DNA of 64,000 bases from JANOYJ01 sp963792485 (GCA_963792485.1 CAWBWL010000007.1:620001-684000), one strand, 5' to 3'; numbered from the stretch's first letter, positions 25,264-34,109 are shown. Made by a program: numbers and translations. Notes: generated by a model from the sequence alone, not told the origin.

Positions 25264-25845
25264 ATGTTCGATGCACGCGAAAAGATCGCCTTGTTTATCG
25301 ACGGCGCCAATCTTTATGCCACGTCCAAGTCGCTCGGCTTCGATATGGACTACCGCAAGCTGCTCAAATATTTCCAGAAACACGGCTATCTCCTGCGCGC
25401 CTATTATTACACCGCGCTGATTGAGGACCAGGAATTCTCTTCAATCCGCCCGCTGATCGATTGGCTCGATTACAATGGCTACAAGGTCGTGACCAAGCCC
25501 GCCAAGGAATTCACCGACGCAATGGGGCGGCGCAAGATCAAGGGCAATATGGACATCGAGCTTGCCATTGATGCAATGGAGCTTGTGGATGTGGTCGATC
25601 ATTACGTCTTGTTTTCCGGCGACGGCGATTTCCGCGTTCTGGTCGAGGCTTTGCAGCGACGCGGCAAGAAAGTGTCGGTAATCTCTACGGTTTCCAGCCA
25701 GCCGCCGATGATTTCGGACGATTTGCGCCGCCAGGCGGACCACTTCATAGATCTCGTGTCACTGCGCGAAGAAATCGGACGCGAACTGTCCGAGCGCCCT
25801 GCCCCACGGCCACGTCCGGCGGATGATTTTCATGATGATTTGTAA
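25264..25845 (+). CDS. NYN-domain protein (LabA/DUF88 type)
   Basis: A 193-residue protein with the PIN-like NYN fold, a predicted metal-dependent ribonuclease. Acidic residues are visible in order: Asp13 in FIDGAN, Asp in KGNMDIELAID near residue 98, and FSGDGDF near 119-125. The tail is Pro/Arg-rich and probably disordered. ATG 25264 is preceded by AGGAG. Its location between rpoZ and smpB, amid RNA-processing genes, suits a role in RNA turnover, but the target is unknown. Confidence 0.85.
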   Translation: MFDAREKIALFIDGANLYATSKSLGFDMDYRKLLKYFQKHGYLLRAYYYTALIEDQEFSSIRPLIDWLDYNGYKVVTKPAKEFTDAMGRRKIKGNMDIELAIDAMELVDVVDHYVLFSGDGDFRVLVEALQRRGKKVSVISTVSSQPPMISDDLRRQADHFIDLVSLREEIGRELSERPAPRPRPADDFHDDL

Positions 25846-25848
25846 GGG

Positions 25849-26322
25849 TTAGCCCTTGTCGCGCAACAACCGCCCCTTCTCTCTCGACCAGTCGCGCTCC
25901 TTCTCGCTCTCGCGCTTGTCATGCAGCTTTTTGCCGCGCGCGACGCCGAGTTCGAGCTTGGCCATGCCCTTGTCATTGTAGTGGATGTTCAGCGGCACCA
26001 GCGTCATGCCTTCGCGCTCGGTTGACTGCGCCAGTTTCGCCATCTGCTTGCGGTGGACCAGAATTTTGCGGCGGCGGCGGGGTTCGTGGTTGAAGCGGTT
26101 CGCCTGCAGATATTCGGGGATATAGCAATTGATCAACCACAGCTCGCCGCCTTCAACCGAGGCATAGCTGTCGGTGATATTGGCCTTGCCGCCACGCAGC
26201 GACTTGATCTCGGTGCCGGACAGCATGAGACCCGCCTCAAGCGTGTCGGTGATCTCGAAGTTGAACCGCGCCTTGCGGTTTTCAGCCGCAAGTTTGCGCG
26301 GCGGCTTGTCAGGCTTGGACAT
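25849..26322 (-). CDS. smpB: SsrA-binding protein SmpB
   Basis: A 157-residue tmRNA partner needed for trans-translation. The family core is clear: NRKARFNFEI, GLMLSGTEIKSLR, LINCYIPEY, HEPRRRRKILVHRKQ and LELGVARGKKLHDKRE. It starts two bases after the dapA stop on the same strand and converges with the NYN gene, with three bases between the stops. Confidence 0.97.
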   Translation of the reverse strand: MSKPDKPPRKLAAENRKARFNFEITDTLEAGLMLSGTEIKSLRGGKANITDSYASVEGGELWLINCYIPEYLQANRFNHEPRRRRKILVHRKQMAKLAQSTEREGMTLVPLNIHYNDKGMAKLELGVARGKKLHDKRESEKERDWSREKGRLLRDKG

Positions 26323-26324
26323 GG

Positions 26325-27207
26325 CTAATTGACGAGGCCAGCATGGCGCATGGCGTCGTCGATCTTCGCGGCTGTTGCGATCTCCAATGGCACGAGCGGC
26401 GAGCGCTGTACGTTCTCCATCTTGCCAAGCTTCGACAGCGCATATTTGGCTCCGGCGGGGTTTGGCTCTATGAACAACGCCTTGTGCATCGGCATCAGTT
26501 TATCTTGCAATATCAATGCCTTGGTATAGTCACCTGCCTGACATGCGGCCTGAAACTCGGCGCACAGGCGCGGGGCCACATTCGATGTCACCGATATGCA
26601 TCCGACACCGCCATGGGCGTTGAAGCCGAGCGCTGTGGCGTCTTCGCCGGAAAGCTGGATAAAGTCCGCGCCGCAGGTCTGGCGCTGTTCGGAAGCGCGC
26701 TCGACCTTGCCGGTTGCATCCTTGACGCCCGCGATGTTTCTGAAATCATGCGCCAGCTGGCCCATCGTTTCCGGTGTCATATCGATGATCGAGCGGCCTG
26801 GAATATTGTAGACAATGACGGGCAGCGCAGTTGCCTTGGCAACGGCTGCAAAATGCGCGTAGAGGCCGCGCTGGTTCGGCTTGTTGTAATAGGGCGTGAC
26901 GACCAGAACCGCATCGGCTCCCGCTGCTTCCGCAAACTGGGCCAGATCAATGGCTTCCGCAGTGTTGTTGGATCCCGCTCCCGCGATGACCGGGACGCGC
27001 TTGTTCGCCTGCGCGACACACGCTTCGACCACGGCCTTGTGCTCATCATGCGAAAGTGTCGGCAATTCGCCGGTTGTTCCAACCGGCACGAGCCCGTTCG
27101 TGCCCTTCCGCGATCTGCCAATCGACAAAGGCGCGGAACGCTTTCTCATCAAAGCGGCCGGCCGTGTCGAATGGCGTGACGAGCGCTGTGATGGAACCCT
27201 TGAACAT
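26325..27207 (-). CDS. dapA: 4-hydroxy-tetrahydrodipicolinate synthase, one frameshift
   Basis: DapA condenses aspartate semialdehyde and pyruvate in the lysine/diaminopimelate pathway. From ATG 27207 the N-terminus reads MFKGSITALVTPFD and then AFVDWQIAEG. At about 27103 one extra G (GGG for GG) shifts the frame. Removing it restores TNGLVPVGTTGE, YYNKPNQRGLYAHF, VYNIPGRS and the Schiff-base Lys in IAGVKDATG, giving 293 residues, the normal length. Because dapA is usually essential and everything else is conserved, a sequence error is the likeliest cause. smpB follows by two bases. Confidence 0.88.
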
Positions 27208-27382
27208 GGAGAACTTCCCATAGATAACAGAATTTGCGCGGCAATAGCCGGTTTTGCCGCGCCGCGCCAGAGGATTGGCTGCGGACGGCGGCTGAATATT
27301 GCCTCTATGGATTGGAGTCCGGGCGGAGTAAGGACATCAAAATTGCGCGAGTGTAAAACTTGAAATTGGAAACGCCGGCGCC

Positions 27383-27544
27383 AGGCGCCCCTCTCTGTCC
27401 TGTCGGACATCTCTCCCGCAGGGGGAGAGATCGCTATGTCGCCGCTTTCCCCTGTTCTTGCATCGCTGAAGGAAGAGGGAAAGCTGCGGGGCCAGCGATC
27501 TCCCCCCTTGCGGGGGAGATGCCGACAGGCAGAGAGGGGCGCCT
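27383..27544. repeat. Long imperfect palindrome, rhizobial intergenic element
   Basis: Outer arms 27383-27435 and 27494-27544 are near-complementary over about 50 bases (AGGCGCCCCTCTCTG...GAGATCGCT), and the inner part (GCTTTCCC / GGGAAAGC) also pairs. The CCCCTCTCTG...GTCGG...ATCTC word set resembles palindromic elements scattered through Phyllobacteriaceae genomes. The surrounding gap 27208-27592 between dapA and the hydrolase gene otherwise holds only the dapA promoter region; nothing else was seen. Confidence 0.75.
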
Positions 27545-27592
27545 CGCGCCGCGCTTGGCGGTTGTCCGACAAGCCGCAGATCGCGGCCGCCA

Positions 27593-28474
27593 ATGAAACC
27601 CGCCCCCTTCGAAGACAACACTTTCTCCGCCCCCGATGGCCTGCGCCTGCATGCCCGCATCTACATGCCCTCGGCAAAACCGCACGGCGATGTCATCTGC
27701 CTTCCCGGCCTCACCCGCAACAGCCGCGACTTTCATGGGCTTGCGCTGCACCTGTCGCAAGAAGCAGCCAGTCCAAAACGCGTCATCGCCATGGATATGC
27801 GCGGCCGCGGAAGGTCCGAATACGATCGGGATTTCAGCCATTACAACATCGTCACCGAAGCCGAAGATGTGCTGGCGGTGCTGATGGCGCTTGGCATTCA
27901 TGAGGCTGATTTCATCGGCACATCGCGCGGCGGGCTGATCATCCACATCCTCGCCGCCATGCGGCCCACCGTTCTGAAGTCCATTGTTTTCAATGACATA
28001 GGTCCAGTGCTCGAGCCGGCCGGGCTGATTCAGATCAAAGCCTATCTCGAACGCGCGCCGAAGCCGAAAGACTGGGCCGACGCCGCGGCCATCCAGAAGG
28101 CGCTGCACGGCCACGAGTTTCCCGCGCTCAAGAACCGCGATTGGGACACACACGCCCGCGCCATCTACCGCGAGCGGGACGACAAGCGAATATTTGCTGA
28201 CTTTGACCCCAATCTTCTGAAAACGCTGAAAGATCTGGACCCCGCCGAGCCCCTGCCCGCGCTCTGGCCGCAGTTTGCGGGGCTCAAGAATAACCGGCTC
28301 ATGGTGATCCGCGGCGAGAACTCGAAGCTGTTAAGCGAGGCAACCGTGCGGGAGATGAAATCGGCCCATCCGAAAATGGTGACGGTGGAGGTTCCAGGCC
28401 AGGGCCACGCGCCGATGCTGTGGACGGCGGGGCTGCCGGAGATGATTGGGGAGTTTTTGGGGCAAGCGGGGTGA
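27593..28474 (+). CDS. Alpha/beta hydrolase
   Basis: A 293-residue cytoplasmic hydrolase with the standard triad order: nucleophile Ser in FIGTSRGGLI (about residue 109), a later acid, and His in GQGHAPML near residue 276. Oxyanion strand LPGLTRNSRDF and the DMRGRGRS block match the lid-type epoxide-hydrolase/esterase branch. The substrate is unknown. It stands alone after the palindromic element and is followed by a second palindrome and a shared terminator facing the porin gene. Confidence 0.82.
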   Translation: MKPAPFEDNTFSAPDGLRLHARIYMPSAKPHGDVICLPGLTRNSRDFHGLALHLSQEAASPKRVIAMDMRGRGRSEYDRDFSHYNIVTEAEDVLAVLMALGIHEADFIGTSRGGLIIHILAAMRPTVLKSIVFNDIGPVLEPAGLIQIKAYLERAPKPKDWADAAAIQKALHGHEFPALKNRDWDTHARAIYRERDDKRIFADFDPNLLKTLKDLDPAEPLPALWPQFAGLKNNRLMVIRGENSKLLSEATVREMKSAHPKMVTVEVPGQGHAPMLWTAGLPEMIGEFLGQAG

Positions 28475-28523
28475 AGCTGGCGGCCAGCATCTCAGTGCTG
28501 AGAAGATAATAATGGTTGGGCTT

Positions 28524-28607
28524 GTCCTGTTTCGCTCCTTCGGAACTACGCAGGATTGGGGTGCTTTAATGGGTGCCCAATCCTGCGAAGCTTTAGCGAA
28601 GCAGGAC
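28524..28607. repeat. Imperfect palindrome, REP-like
   Basis: The left arm 28524-28560 (GTCCTGTTTCGCT...GCAGGATTGGG) is largely complementary to the right arm 28576-28607. Alternative inner hairpins are possible because GCAGGA occurs twice. It lies between convergent genes and looks like an intergenic repeat element rather than a gene. Confidence 0.65.
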
Positions 28608-28618
28608 GTCCAGAACAC

Positions 28619-28646
28619 AAAACCCGGCGGTTGCCCGCCGGGTTTT
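28619..28646. terminator. Bidirectional terminator
   Basis: AAAACCCGGCGG at 28619-28630 and its perfect complement at 28635-28646 form a 12-bp stem with a four-base TTGC loop. T runs follow on both strands, so it can end both the hydrolase and the porin transcripts. Confidence 0.85.
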
Positions 28647-28668
28647 GCTCTTGTCTGATTAGATCAGA

Positions 28669-29778
28669 TTAGAATTCGCGCTGGAACCGGAGGTAGCCGT
28701 TGACTGAGTCGTCAGATGTGCCGACGCCAGAGTCGTAGTTAACAGCCAGTTCGGTCGTGAACTGCGGTACGATCGTGTAGTTAGCCACGAGGCCAGCGGT
28801 CCACTTGTCCTTACCGAGATTAGGATCAGCCGCAGGCAGACGATGATTGTCAGCGAAATACTGCGCACCAACCGTCAGGGCCAACTTCTCGTTGACCTGA
28901 TACTTGCCCGAAGCACCGATCGACCAGTCATATCCGTTCGAGTAGAAGCTATCGCCACTGTTGTAGGTCGCGCCGAGCTGCAGTGTGAACGGATCAGAGA
29001 CTTTCGCGGTCAAGATCGCCTTGAGAGCGAACTCGCTCGTATCGGTGATAACGATGCCACCGTCTTCGTCGTCATAAGCCGCCCATGCGTCCAGAGTGTA
29101 ACCACCTTGGGTGTAGCTCGCCTTGGCGACGACGTTCGGGATGTAGTCAGCGCTATAGTTTTCTTCTTCAAGGTTCAGCGTGAAAGTGAAGCCGTTACCG
29201 GAAGAGAAGGTGTACCCCATGAAGTGGACGCCAGCGCCGCCGAACGAGTCGAATTCGCCGTTGATGCCGCCATCGAACAGGGTATCGGAATAACCCATCT
29301 TCAAGCCGCCAAGCTGGATCCACGCATGTGTAAAGGAAAATGCGCGATTCAGAGCAAAATCGTTGTTGTCAGTGATGACGCCGTTGCCTTCGTTTCCAGA
29401 CAGACCATTCGCTTCCATCTCGATATATGATGTCAACGTGCCAAGCTCGGTGTCAGACTTGGCAGTGAAATTCAGCATAGCCTGAGCTTGCTTTACCCAG
29501 CCTTCCGTCGTCGGCTCACCGGCGTCAAAATTGCCGTCGCCATTCAGATCGCGGTAAAGAAACGAGTCACTGTTGTAGTTGATCTGATAGCGAACGCGGC
29601 CCGAGATTTTCAGGCAGGTTTCGGTGCCAGGGATGTAGAAGTAGCCAGCGCCGTATGCGTCGCAAACGCGGACGTATTCGACGGCTTCTGGTTCAGCCAT
29701 TACTGCATCCGCAGCACGGGCGCCAGAAACAGCGACGAGAGCCGCTGCGGAGCCGAGAAGAAGGCTCTTAATGTTCAT
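28669..29778 (-). CDS. Outer-membrane porin (rhizobial Omp2 type)
   Basis: A 369-residue beta-barrel protein of the Porin_2 family. Residues 1-22 are a signal peptide (MNIKSLLLGSAAALVAVSGARA). The mature start has the typical VRVCDAYGAGYFYIPGTETCLKISGRVR block with two cysteines, seen in Brucella Omp2 and Rhizobium RopA. The end is LRFQREF with a C-terminal Phe for barrel insertion. It forms a trimeric channel for small polar solutes. The ribosome-binding site TGGAGG precedes ATG 29778. Acidic composition and strong codon bias suggest high expression. Confidence 0.92.
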   Translation of the reverse strand: MNIKSLLLGSAAALVAVSGARAADAVMAEPEAVEYVRVCDAYGAGYFYIPGTETCLKISGRVRYQINYNSDSFLYRDLNGDGNFDAGEPTTEGWVKQAQAMLNFTAKSDTELGTLTSYIEMEANGLSGNEGNGVITDNNDFALNRAFSFTHAWIQLGGLKMGYSDTLFDGGINGEFDSFGGAGVHFMGYTFSSGNGFTFTLNLEEENYSADYIPNVVAKASYTQGGYTLDAWAAYDDEDGGIVITDTSEFALKAILTAKVSDPFTLQLGATYNSGDSFYSNGYDWSIGASGKYQVNEKLALTVGAQYFADNHRLPAADPNLGKDKWTAGLVANYTIVPQFTTELAVNYDSGVGTSDDSVNGYLRFQREF

Positions 29779-30137
29779 GGTAGACCTCCAGTAAAAAAGT
29801 TTTATCAGGTTCGGGCTTTTGCCAGCTAAGGCCGGTCATTTTCGACCCGACCCCTTTTTCGAAAGAAGGCCGAAGCACGCCCCGTTCCTTCAAATCTGAA
29901 AATACGGGGAGAATCTCCCGATGCAACGCCCAAATGGCCGGAAGCGGCTTTGTCTCTATGTTCCGAAGGGCCGTGTTGCGCAAATGACACGAATTTCGCA
30001 ACCATTTGTTCATGAGTGTTAAGATCAGGCCATCCTCAGGGGCTGGAGGTTAAGCGGGATGCTTAATTTTTGGGAAAAGCGGGATGGAGTGATTCCGTCC
30101 TGCGCAGATGAAGCCGGGCTGGAAGCATTGAGGAAAG
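29779..30137. other. Gene-free stretch upstream of the porin
   Basis: This 359-bp region upstream of the porin start presumably holds its promoter and leader. No ORF with coding character, clear operator or hairpin was found. TTAA words at about 30045 and 30062 are spaced nine bases apart and do not fit a CtrA site. Confidence 0.4.
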
Positions 30138-30228
30138 TGGCGGAGACGGCGGGATTCGAACCCGCGATACCTTTTTGGGGTATGCTCATTTAGCAAACGA
30201 GTGCCTTCAGCCTCTCGGCCACGTCTCC
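30138..30228 (-). tRNA. tRNA-Ser (GCU)
   Basis: Read on the minus strand, the sequence begins GGAGACG and ends CGTCTCCG with CCA encoded at 30138-30140. The anticodon loop reads TTTGCTAAA (anticodon GCU). The T arm is GGGTTCGAATCCC. A long variable arm (about ATACCCCAAAAAGGTAT) is characteristic of serine tRNA. Total 91 nt including CCA. Confidence 0.95.
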
Positions 30229-30300
30229 GTCCACGCCGCGATAGACGGGAAGAGCGGCGATTTCAAGCCGCAATCACTTGATGAGCCACCGCAAGCCCGG

Positions 30301-30933
30301 TCAGGCAGTCTTGGCGCGCCGCTTGGGTGCTGATGATCGGGCTGATTTGCCGGTCTCCGCCTCAGCTTTCCCAGTTGGCAAATCTTGTTTCGGCTTACGC
30401 CCCTTGACCGAAGCTGGGCGCGGCGCGGCTGCGGCAACTGGTTCCGCTTCCATCTCTCGCGGCAAAACCGGCAGCGGCCCCTCGGCCCATTTCTCCAGAA
30501 TGCGAGTCGGATCCTTCAGATCGCCGCGGCGTTTGAACGGGCCGGACTGGGTGGTCAGTGGGCCTTCTTTCTCGCCAGTGTACATTTCAAAATGTACCAT
30601 CGAAATGCTCAGCCCAGTCAGGGCGCTGACTTCGCCGATTTTCTGGCCCCTGCGCACAGCACCGCCGACTTTGACGCCGGAGGCAAGTGTCTTGCGGACC
30701 TCGCCATAGCGCACGACGAAGCCGGGATGTTTTACGACGATGGCCCAGCTGCCAAGATAAAACGGCGTGAAAGACAGAACCGTGCCGTCATCGACGGCGA
30801 AGACAGGCGTCCCCGGCGGGGCGTAAAGATCGCAGCCGGCATGTTTGCGTTTGCCCTGGTTGCGCGGGGCGCCGAAGGAGCGCGGCGGAACGCGCCAGTT
30901 TTTGGAGGGCACGAAGGACAAGGGGAAAGACAT
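30301..30933 (-). CDS. M23-like peptidase domain protein, degenerate active site
   Basis: From ATG 30933 the protein has 210 residues: an M23 (LytM) fold at about residues 20-130 and a Lys/Ala/Pro-rich basic tail. Zinc ligands His31 and Asp35 (HAGCD) and His114 (VHFEM) are present. The usual HxH pair reads M-V-H here, so Met112 replaces a catalytic His. No signal peptide is visible, although classic M23 enzymes act on periplasmic peptidoglycan. It could be a regulator or binding protein rather than an active endopeptidase. A longer start at 30960 is less likely. Codon use is normal. Confidence 0.75.
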   Translation of the reverse strand: MSFPLSFVPSKNWRVPPRSFGAPRNQGKRKHAGCDLYAPPGTPVFAVDDGTVLSFTPFYLGSWAIVVKHPGFVVRYGEVRKTLASGVKVGGAVRRGQKIGEVSALTGLSISMVHFEMYTGEKEGPLTTQSGPFKRRGDLKDPTRILEKWAEGPLPVLPREMEAEPVAAAAPRPASVKGRKPKQDLPTGKAEAETGKSARSSAPKRRAKTA

Positions 30934-31001
30934 TGCACAATGCTCCCAAACATGCCCCAAGGCAAGATTATGCCAAGTGCGGCAAGATGCAAGAGCGCGG
31001 A

Positions 31002-31928
31002 TTATGCCGGAAGCTCGTGCTCCCAGGGCGGATTTGCGCCAGCGCGCGAAACCGTGACGGCGGCGGCGCGCACGGCAAGTGTGAGCGCAGCCTCAATATC
31101 TGTCAAAGATAGTTCGGACAGGGCGGGCTTGCTCAGCTTGCCTGCCTTGGACAACCAAGCGAGGATACCGGCATTGACCGTGTCGCCCGCGCCCACCGTG
31201 TCCACCACATCGACCTTGACACCGGGGACCCGCACTTTCCCGGCTCTGCCAATGCCGATTGCGCCTTCGCCGCCTTGAGTCATGACCACCAGCTTGACGC
31301 CCTCTGCAAGCACTCTGGCCGCAAATCCCTCAAAATCGCCAGCTGAGTCAAAAAATTTCAGATCCTCATCCGAGAGCTTGACGATATCGGACATCGCAAT
31401 CATCCGATCCATCCGGGCGCGATGAGCAGCCTTGTCCTTGATGAAGGAGAATCGGATGTTGGGGTCCAGAGACATGACAAGCCGCTCTCTCTCTCGTCGC
31501 ATCAGGCTCTCATATGTGGACCCGCAGGGCTCGGGAATGAGCGAAATGCAGCCAAATTGCAGCGCCTGCACCTCTGGCCCGAACGATGGCAGGTCCGCCT
31601 CCGCCAACAGGCGGCCAGACGTGTTCTCATCATAAAAGGCATAAGTCGCCTGCCCATTGACGAGCCGCACGAAAGCAATTGTCTCAGGGTGATCCGTGCG
31701 CAGCACGTAGCGTGTGTCAACGCGGCTCTTTTTCAGGACATCAACGAGCAGGTCGCCAAAAAAATCAGTCGAGATGCCAGTGAAAAACGCCGACGGCGCG
31801 CCCAGGCGGCCAAGCGCAATGGCCGTGTTGAATACCGCACCGCCTGCATGAGGTTCGTAGCAGGGTGCGCCGGAAGCCGTTTCACGCGGCAGCATGTCGA
31901 TCAGCGCTTCGCCGCAGGACACGATCAT
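31002..31928 (-). CDS. PfkB-family carbohydrate kinase (fructokinase-like)
   Basis: A 308-residue ribokinase-fold enzyme that phosphorylates a sugar. The substrate-site start is CGEALIDMLP, followed by HAGGAVFNTAIALGRLG near residues 27-41. The anion hole with the catalytic Asp is DTVGAGDTVNAG near residues 245-256. Similarity is to fructokinase-type members, but the sugar is not identifiable. It is divergent from the aminotransferase gene, with 149 bp between starts. Confidence 0.88.
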   Translation of the reverse strand: MIVSCGEALIDMLPRETASGAPCYEPHAGGAVFNTAIALGRLGAPSAFFTGISTDFFGDLLVDVLKKSRVDTRYVLRTDHPETIAFVRLVNGQATYAFYDENTSGRLLAEADLPSFGPEVQALQFGCISLIPEPCGSTYESLMRRERERLVMSLDPNIRFSFIKDKAAHRARMDRMIAMSDIVKLSDEDLKFFDSAGDFEGFAARVLAEGVKLVVMTQGGEGAIGIGRAGKVRVPGVKVDVVDTVGAGDTVNAGILAWLSKAGKLSKPALSELSLTDIEAALTLAVRAAAVTVSRAGANPPWEHELPA

Positions 31929-32077
31929 GTGCAGTCCCTCCCCTTTGCGACCGCAGGCGGGCCGCTCGTCTTTGGAAGGGCGATACCATCATGGATTCTG
32001 AAAATCCACCTGGGCGGCGGCGCAGATGTTGAAAGATTCGTGACAGCGCGGCACAAGTGCAGGAGCCAGGAGACAAA

Positions 32078-33187
32078 ATGTCAGAGACTCGCCCGAAATT
32101 CACTTCCCTTGCCGAAACCCTGCCCTCGACCGTGCCGTTTGTCGGGCCGGAGGCAATTGCCCGGCAGCGTGGACGGGAATTTGTGGCGCGGCTTGGCGCC
32201 AATGAAAGCGGGTTCGGCCCCTCACCGCGAGTGATTGAGGCGATGCGGAAGGCGGCGAGCGAAAGCTGGGCGTATGGTGACCCGGACAACCATGATATCA
32301 AGGCGGCTCTTGCCGCGCATCTGAGCGTCGGTTTTGATCAAGTCGCCGTTGGCGGCGGCATCGATGGATTGTTCGGGCTGACCGTCAGATTGTTTGCCGG
32401 GCCAGGCGATGTAGTCGTGTCGTCGCTCGGCGGCTATCCAACGTTTCATTATCATGTCGCCGGATTTGGCGCGCAGCTGAAGACAACGCCTTACGTGCGA
32501 GACCGCGAAGATCTGGATGGACTGCTCGATCTTGCACGGCAGAGCCGAGCGAAGATCGTCTATCTCGCCAACCCGGACAATCCGATGGGCACCTGGCATA
32601 GCGGGCCGGATGTGGCAGCGTTCGGGCGCGCATTGCCGCCATCGACACTTCTGGTGCTGGACGAAGCCTATTGCGAGACCGCGCCGGTCGGCACCTTGCC
32701 GGATCTGCCGGCAGACATGCCAAATGTGTTGCGGTTTCGCACCTTTTCCAAAGCCTACGGGCTGGCGGGGGCGCGGCTTGGCTATGTGTTCGGCGATGCG
32801 CGGCTGATTACCGGATACGACAAGGTGCGCAATCATTTCGGCATCAGCCGGATCAGCCAAGCGGCGGGCATCGCAGCGCTGGAGGATCAGGACTATCTGC
32901 ACTCAACAGTCGGCAAGATTATTGCGGCACGGGAGCGGCTTGGCAGCATTGCCCGCGCGGCGAGGCTCAATCCCCTGCCCTCCGCCACAAACTTCGTGGC
33001 GGTAGACTGCGGACGGGACGGCGCGTTTGCCAAAGCGGTTCTCGAAGGGCTGATTGCACGTGACATTTTCGTGCGCAAACCGGCCGCACCCGTTCTCGAC
33101 CGCTGCATCCGCGTGTCCTGCGGGCCGGATGCGGAGCTTGACCTGTTTGAGGCTGCACTGTTGGAAACGCTTGACGCTTTGAAATAA
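32078..33187 (+). CDS. PLP-dependent aminotransferase, HisC-like
   Basis: A 369-residue fold-type I aminotransferase. LGANESGFGPSP near residue 40 is the HisC-like N-terminal signature. NPDNPMGTW binds cofactor and substrate. VLDEAYCE and FRTFSKAYGLAGARLGY contain the Asp/Tyr and the Schiff-base Lys. ATG 32078 follows GGAG and is better than the earlier ATG at 32057. HisC itself lies in the his operon in most relatives, so this isolated copy could act on another amino acid. It ends on the operator of the TetR gene downstream. Confidence 0.88.
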   Translation: MSETRPKFTSLAETLPSTVPFVGPEAIARQRGREFVARLGANESGFGPSPRVIEAMRKAASESWAYGDPDNHDIKAALAAHLSVGFDQVAVGGGIDGLFGLTVRLFAGPGDVVVSSLGGYPTFHYHVAGFGAQLKTTPYVRDREDLDGLLDLARQSRAKIVYLANPDNPMGTWHSGPDVAAFGRALPPSTLLVLDEAYCETAPVGTLPDLPADMPNVLRFRTFSKAYGLAGARLGYVFGDARLITGYDKVRNHFGISRISQAAGIAALEDQDYLHSTVGKIIAARERLGSIARAARLNPLPSATNFVAVDCGRDGAFAKAVLEGLIARDIFVRKPAAPVLDRCIRVSCGPDAELDLFEAALLETLDALK

Positions 33188-33205
33188 TAGGACGCGCGTT
33201 CTATT
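33186..33205. promoter_or_regulatory. 20-bp palindromic TetR-type operator
   Basis: AATAGGACGCGCGTTCTATT is a near-perfect inverted repeat with one mismatched pair. It starts at the stop codon of the aminotransferase and lies 29 bp upstream of the TetR gene. Its form is typical for sites bound by a TetR dimer, so autoregulation is likely. Confidence 0.65.
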
Positions 33206-33233
33206 CTGGCCGAAGTGATTCGGGAGGATTGGA

Positions 33234-33818
33234 ATGGCGCGCACCAAAGGATCGGATGGTTCCAAGACGAGAGAGCGCATTCGGCAAAGGGCGCTGGAAC
33301 TGATCACGCGGCACGGGTTTGAAGCGCTTACGATGCGCCAGCTGGCGGCAGCGGCGGGGCTGCAAGTCGGCGCGCTTTATTATCACTTTCCGGACAAGCA
33401 GACGCTCTTGCTGGCATTAATGGATGCGCACCTGACGGCGCTGCTTGAGGCCAACCAGCCCGGTGGAAACTCTCCGGCTGAACAGCTGAAACAGTTCTGC
33501 CGCACGCATATCCTCTTTCATGTGGCGCACCGGCAGGCGGGTCATGTTGCGAATAATGAGCTGCGCAGCCTGAACCGCGAAAACCTTGCCGCAATCCTCA
33601 AACTGCGCGGACATTACGAAAGGCGGCTGAGACAGATCCTCGCCGAGGGCAGCGCAGCGGGCGATTTTGATATTGCTCAAGCGCAGCTTATGTCCGCTGC
33701 GATGCTCGGCATGCTCAACGAAGTGTGCGTGTGGCATCGCGATGGCGGGGCGCAGACGCTTGACGATGTCGCAGAGACATATGCCAAGGCTGCTACGCGG
33801 ATCGCGCGGGGCAATTGA
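33234..33818 (+). CDS. TetR-family transcriptional regulator
   Basis: A 194-residue protein with an N-terminal helix-turn-helix (TRERIRQRALELITRHGFEALTMR... then LYYHFPDK, about residues 10-57), the TetR signature, and a helical ligand-binding domain. ATG 33234 has GGAGG eight bases upstream. A matching palindrome sits in front of the gene, so it probably represses itself and perhaps other genes with the same site. The ligand is unknown. No transporter or enzyme lies directly downstream on its strand, so any regulon is elsewhere. Confidence 0.92.
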   Translation: MARTKGSDGSKTRERIRQRALELITRHGFEALTMRQLAAAAGLQVGALYYHFPDKQTLLLALMDAHLTALLEANQPGGNSPAEQLKQFCRTHILFHVAHRQAGHVANNELRSLNRENLAAILKLRGHYERRLRQILAEGSAAGDFDIAQAQLMSAAMLGMLNEVCVWHRDGGAQTLDDVAETYAKAATRIARGN

Positions 33819-33830
33819 ACGCTCCCCAAC

Positions 33831-34097
33831 TCATTTCTTGTCTGATTTTGGCGGTCCAAACGTGTCTATACGCGGGTTGGCGAAGGGTCCCTTGAAACTG
33901 CCTGCGTCCCTTGTTTTTGGGATGGCACTTGCGATGACCTGCACGGCACACAGGTTTTTTGAGGGGTCAATCGGAACAATCCCGAAGCCGGGGTCCAGCG
34001 CCGACACCGGCACGCCGAGCGCAAGGGCCGCGTCTTCGAGGCGCGGGGAGGATCCCACGCACTCGACAGTCATCAACACATAATCCACCGCCGCCAT
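33831..34097 (-). CDS. Small conserved protein downstream of the subtilase, 88 aa
   Basis: A short cytoplasmic protein without signal peptide, rich in Val/Ala/Pro, with a central LDPGFGIVPID block. It starts 12 bp after the stop of the subtilase gene and must be co-transcribed with it. Its strand-rich first half is loosely similar in rhythm to the part of the subtilase just before its catalytic domain, which also has a DP-containing turn. That could point to an inhibitor or assembly partner, but this is guesswork. No known family was recognised. Confidence 0.6.
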   Translation of the reverse strand: MAAVDYVLMTVECVGSSPRLEDAALALGVPVSALDPGFGIVPIDPSKNLCAVQVIASAIPKTRDAGSFKGPFANPRIDTFGPPKSDKK

Positions 34098-34109
34098 CTC
34101 AGGTCCGCT

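Noticed and set aside
29990..30075. Possible CtrA site upstream of the porin
   Set aside because: The two TTAA words are separated by nine bases rather than seven.
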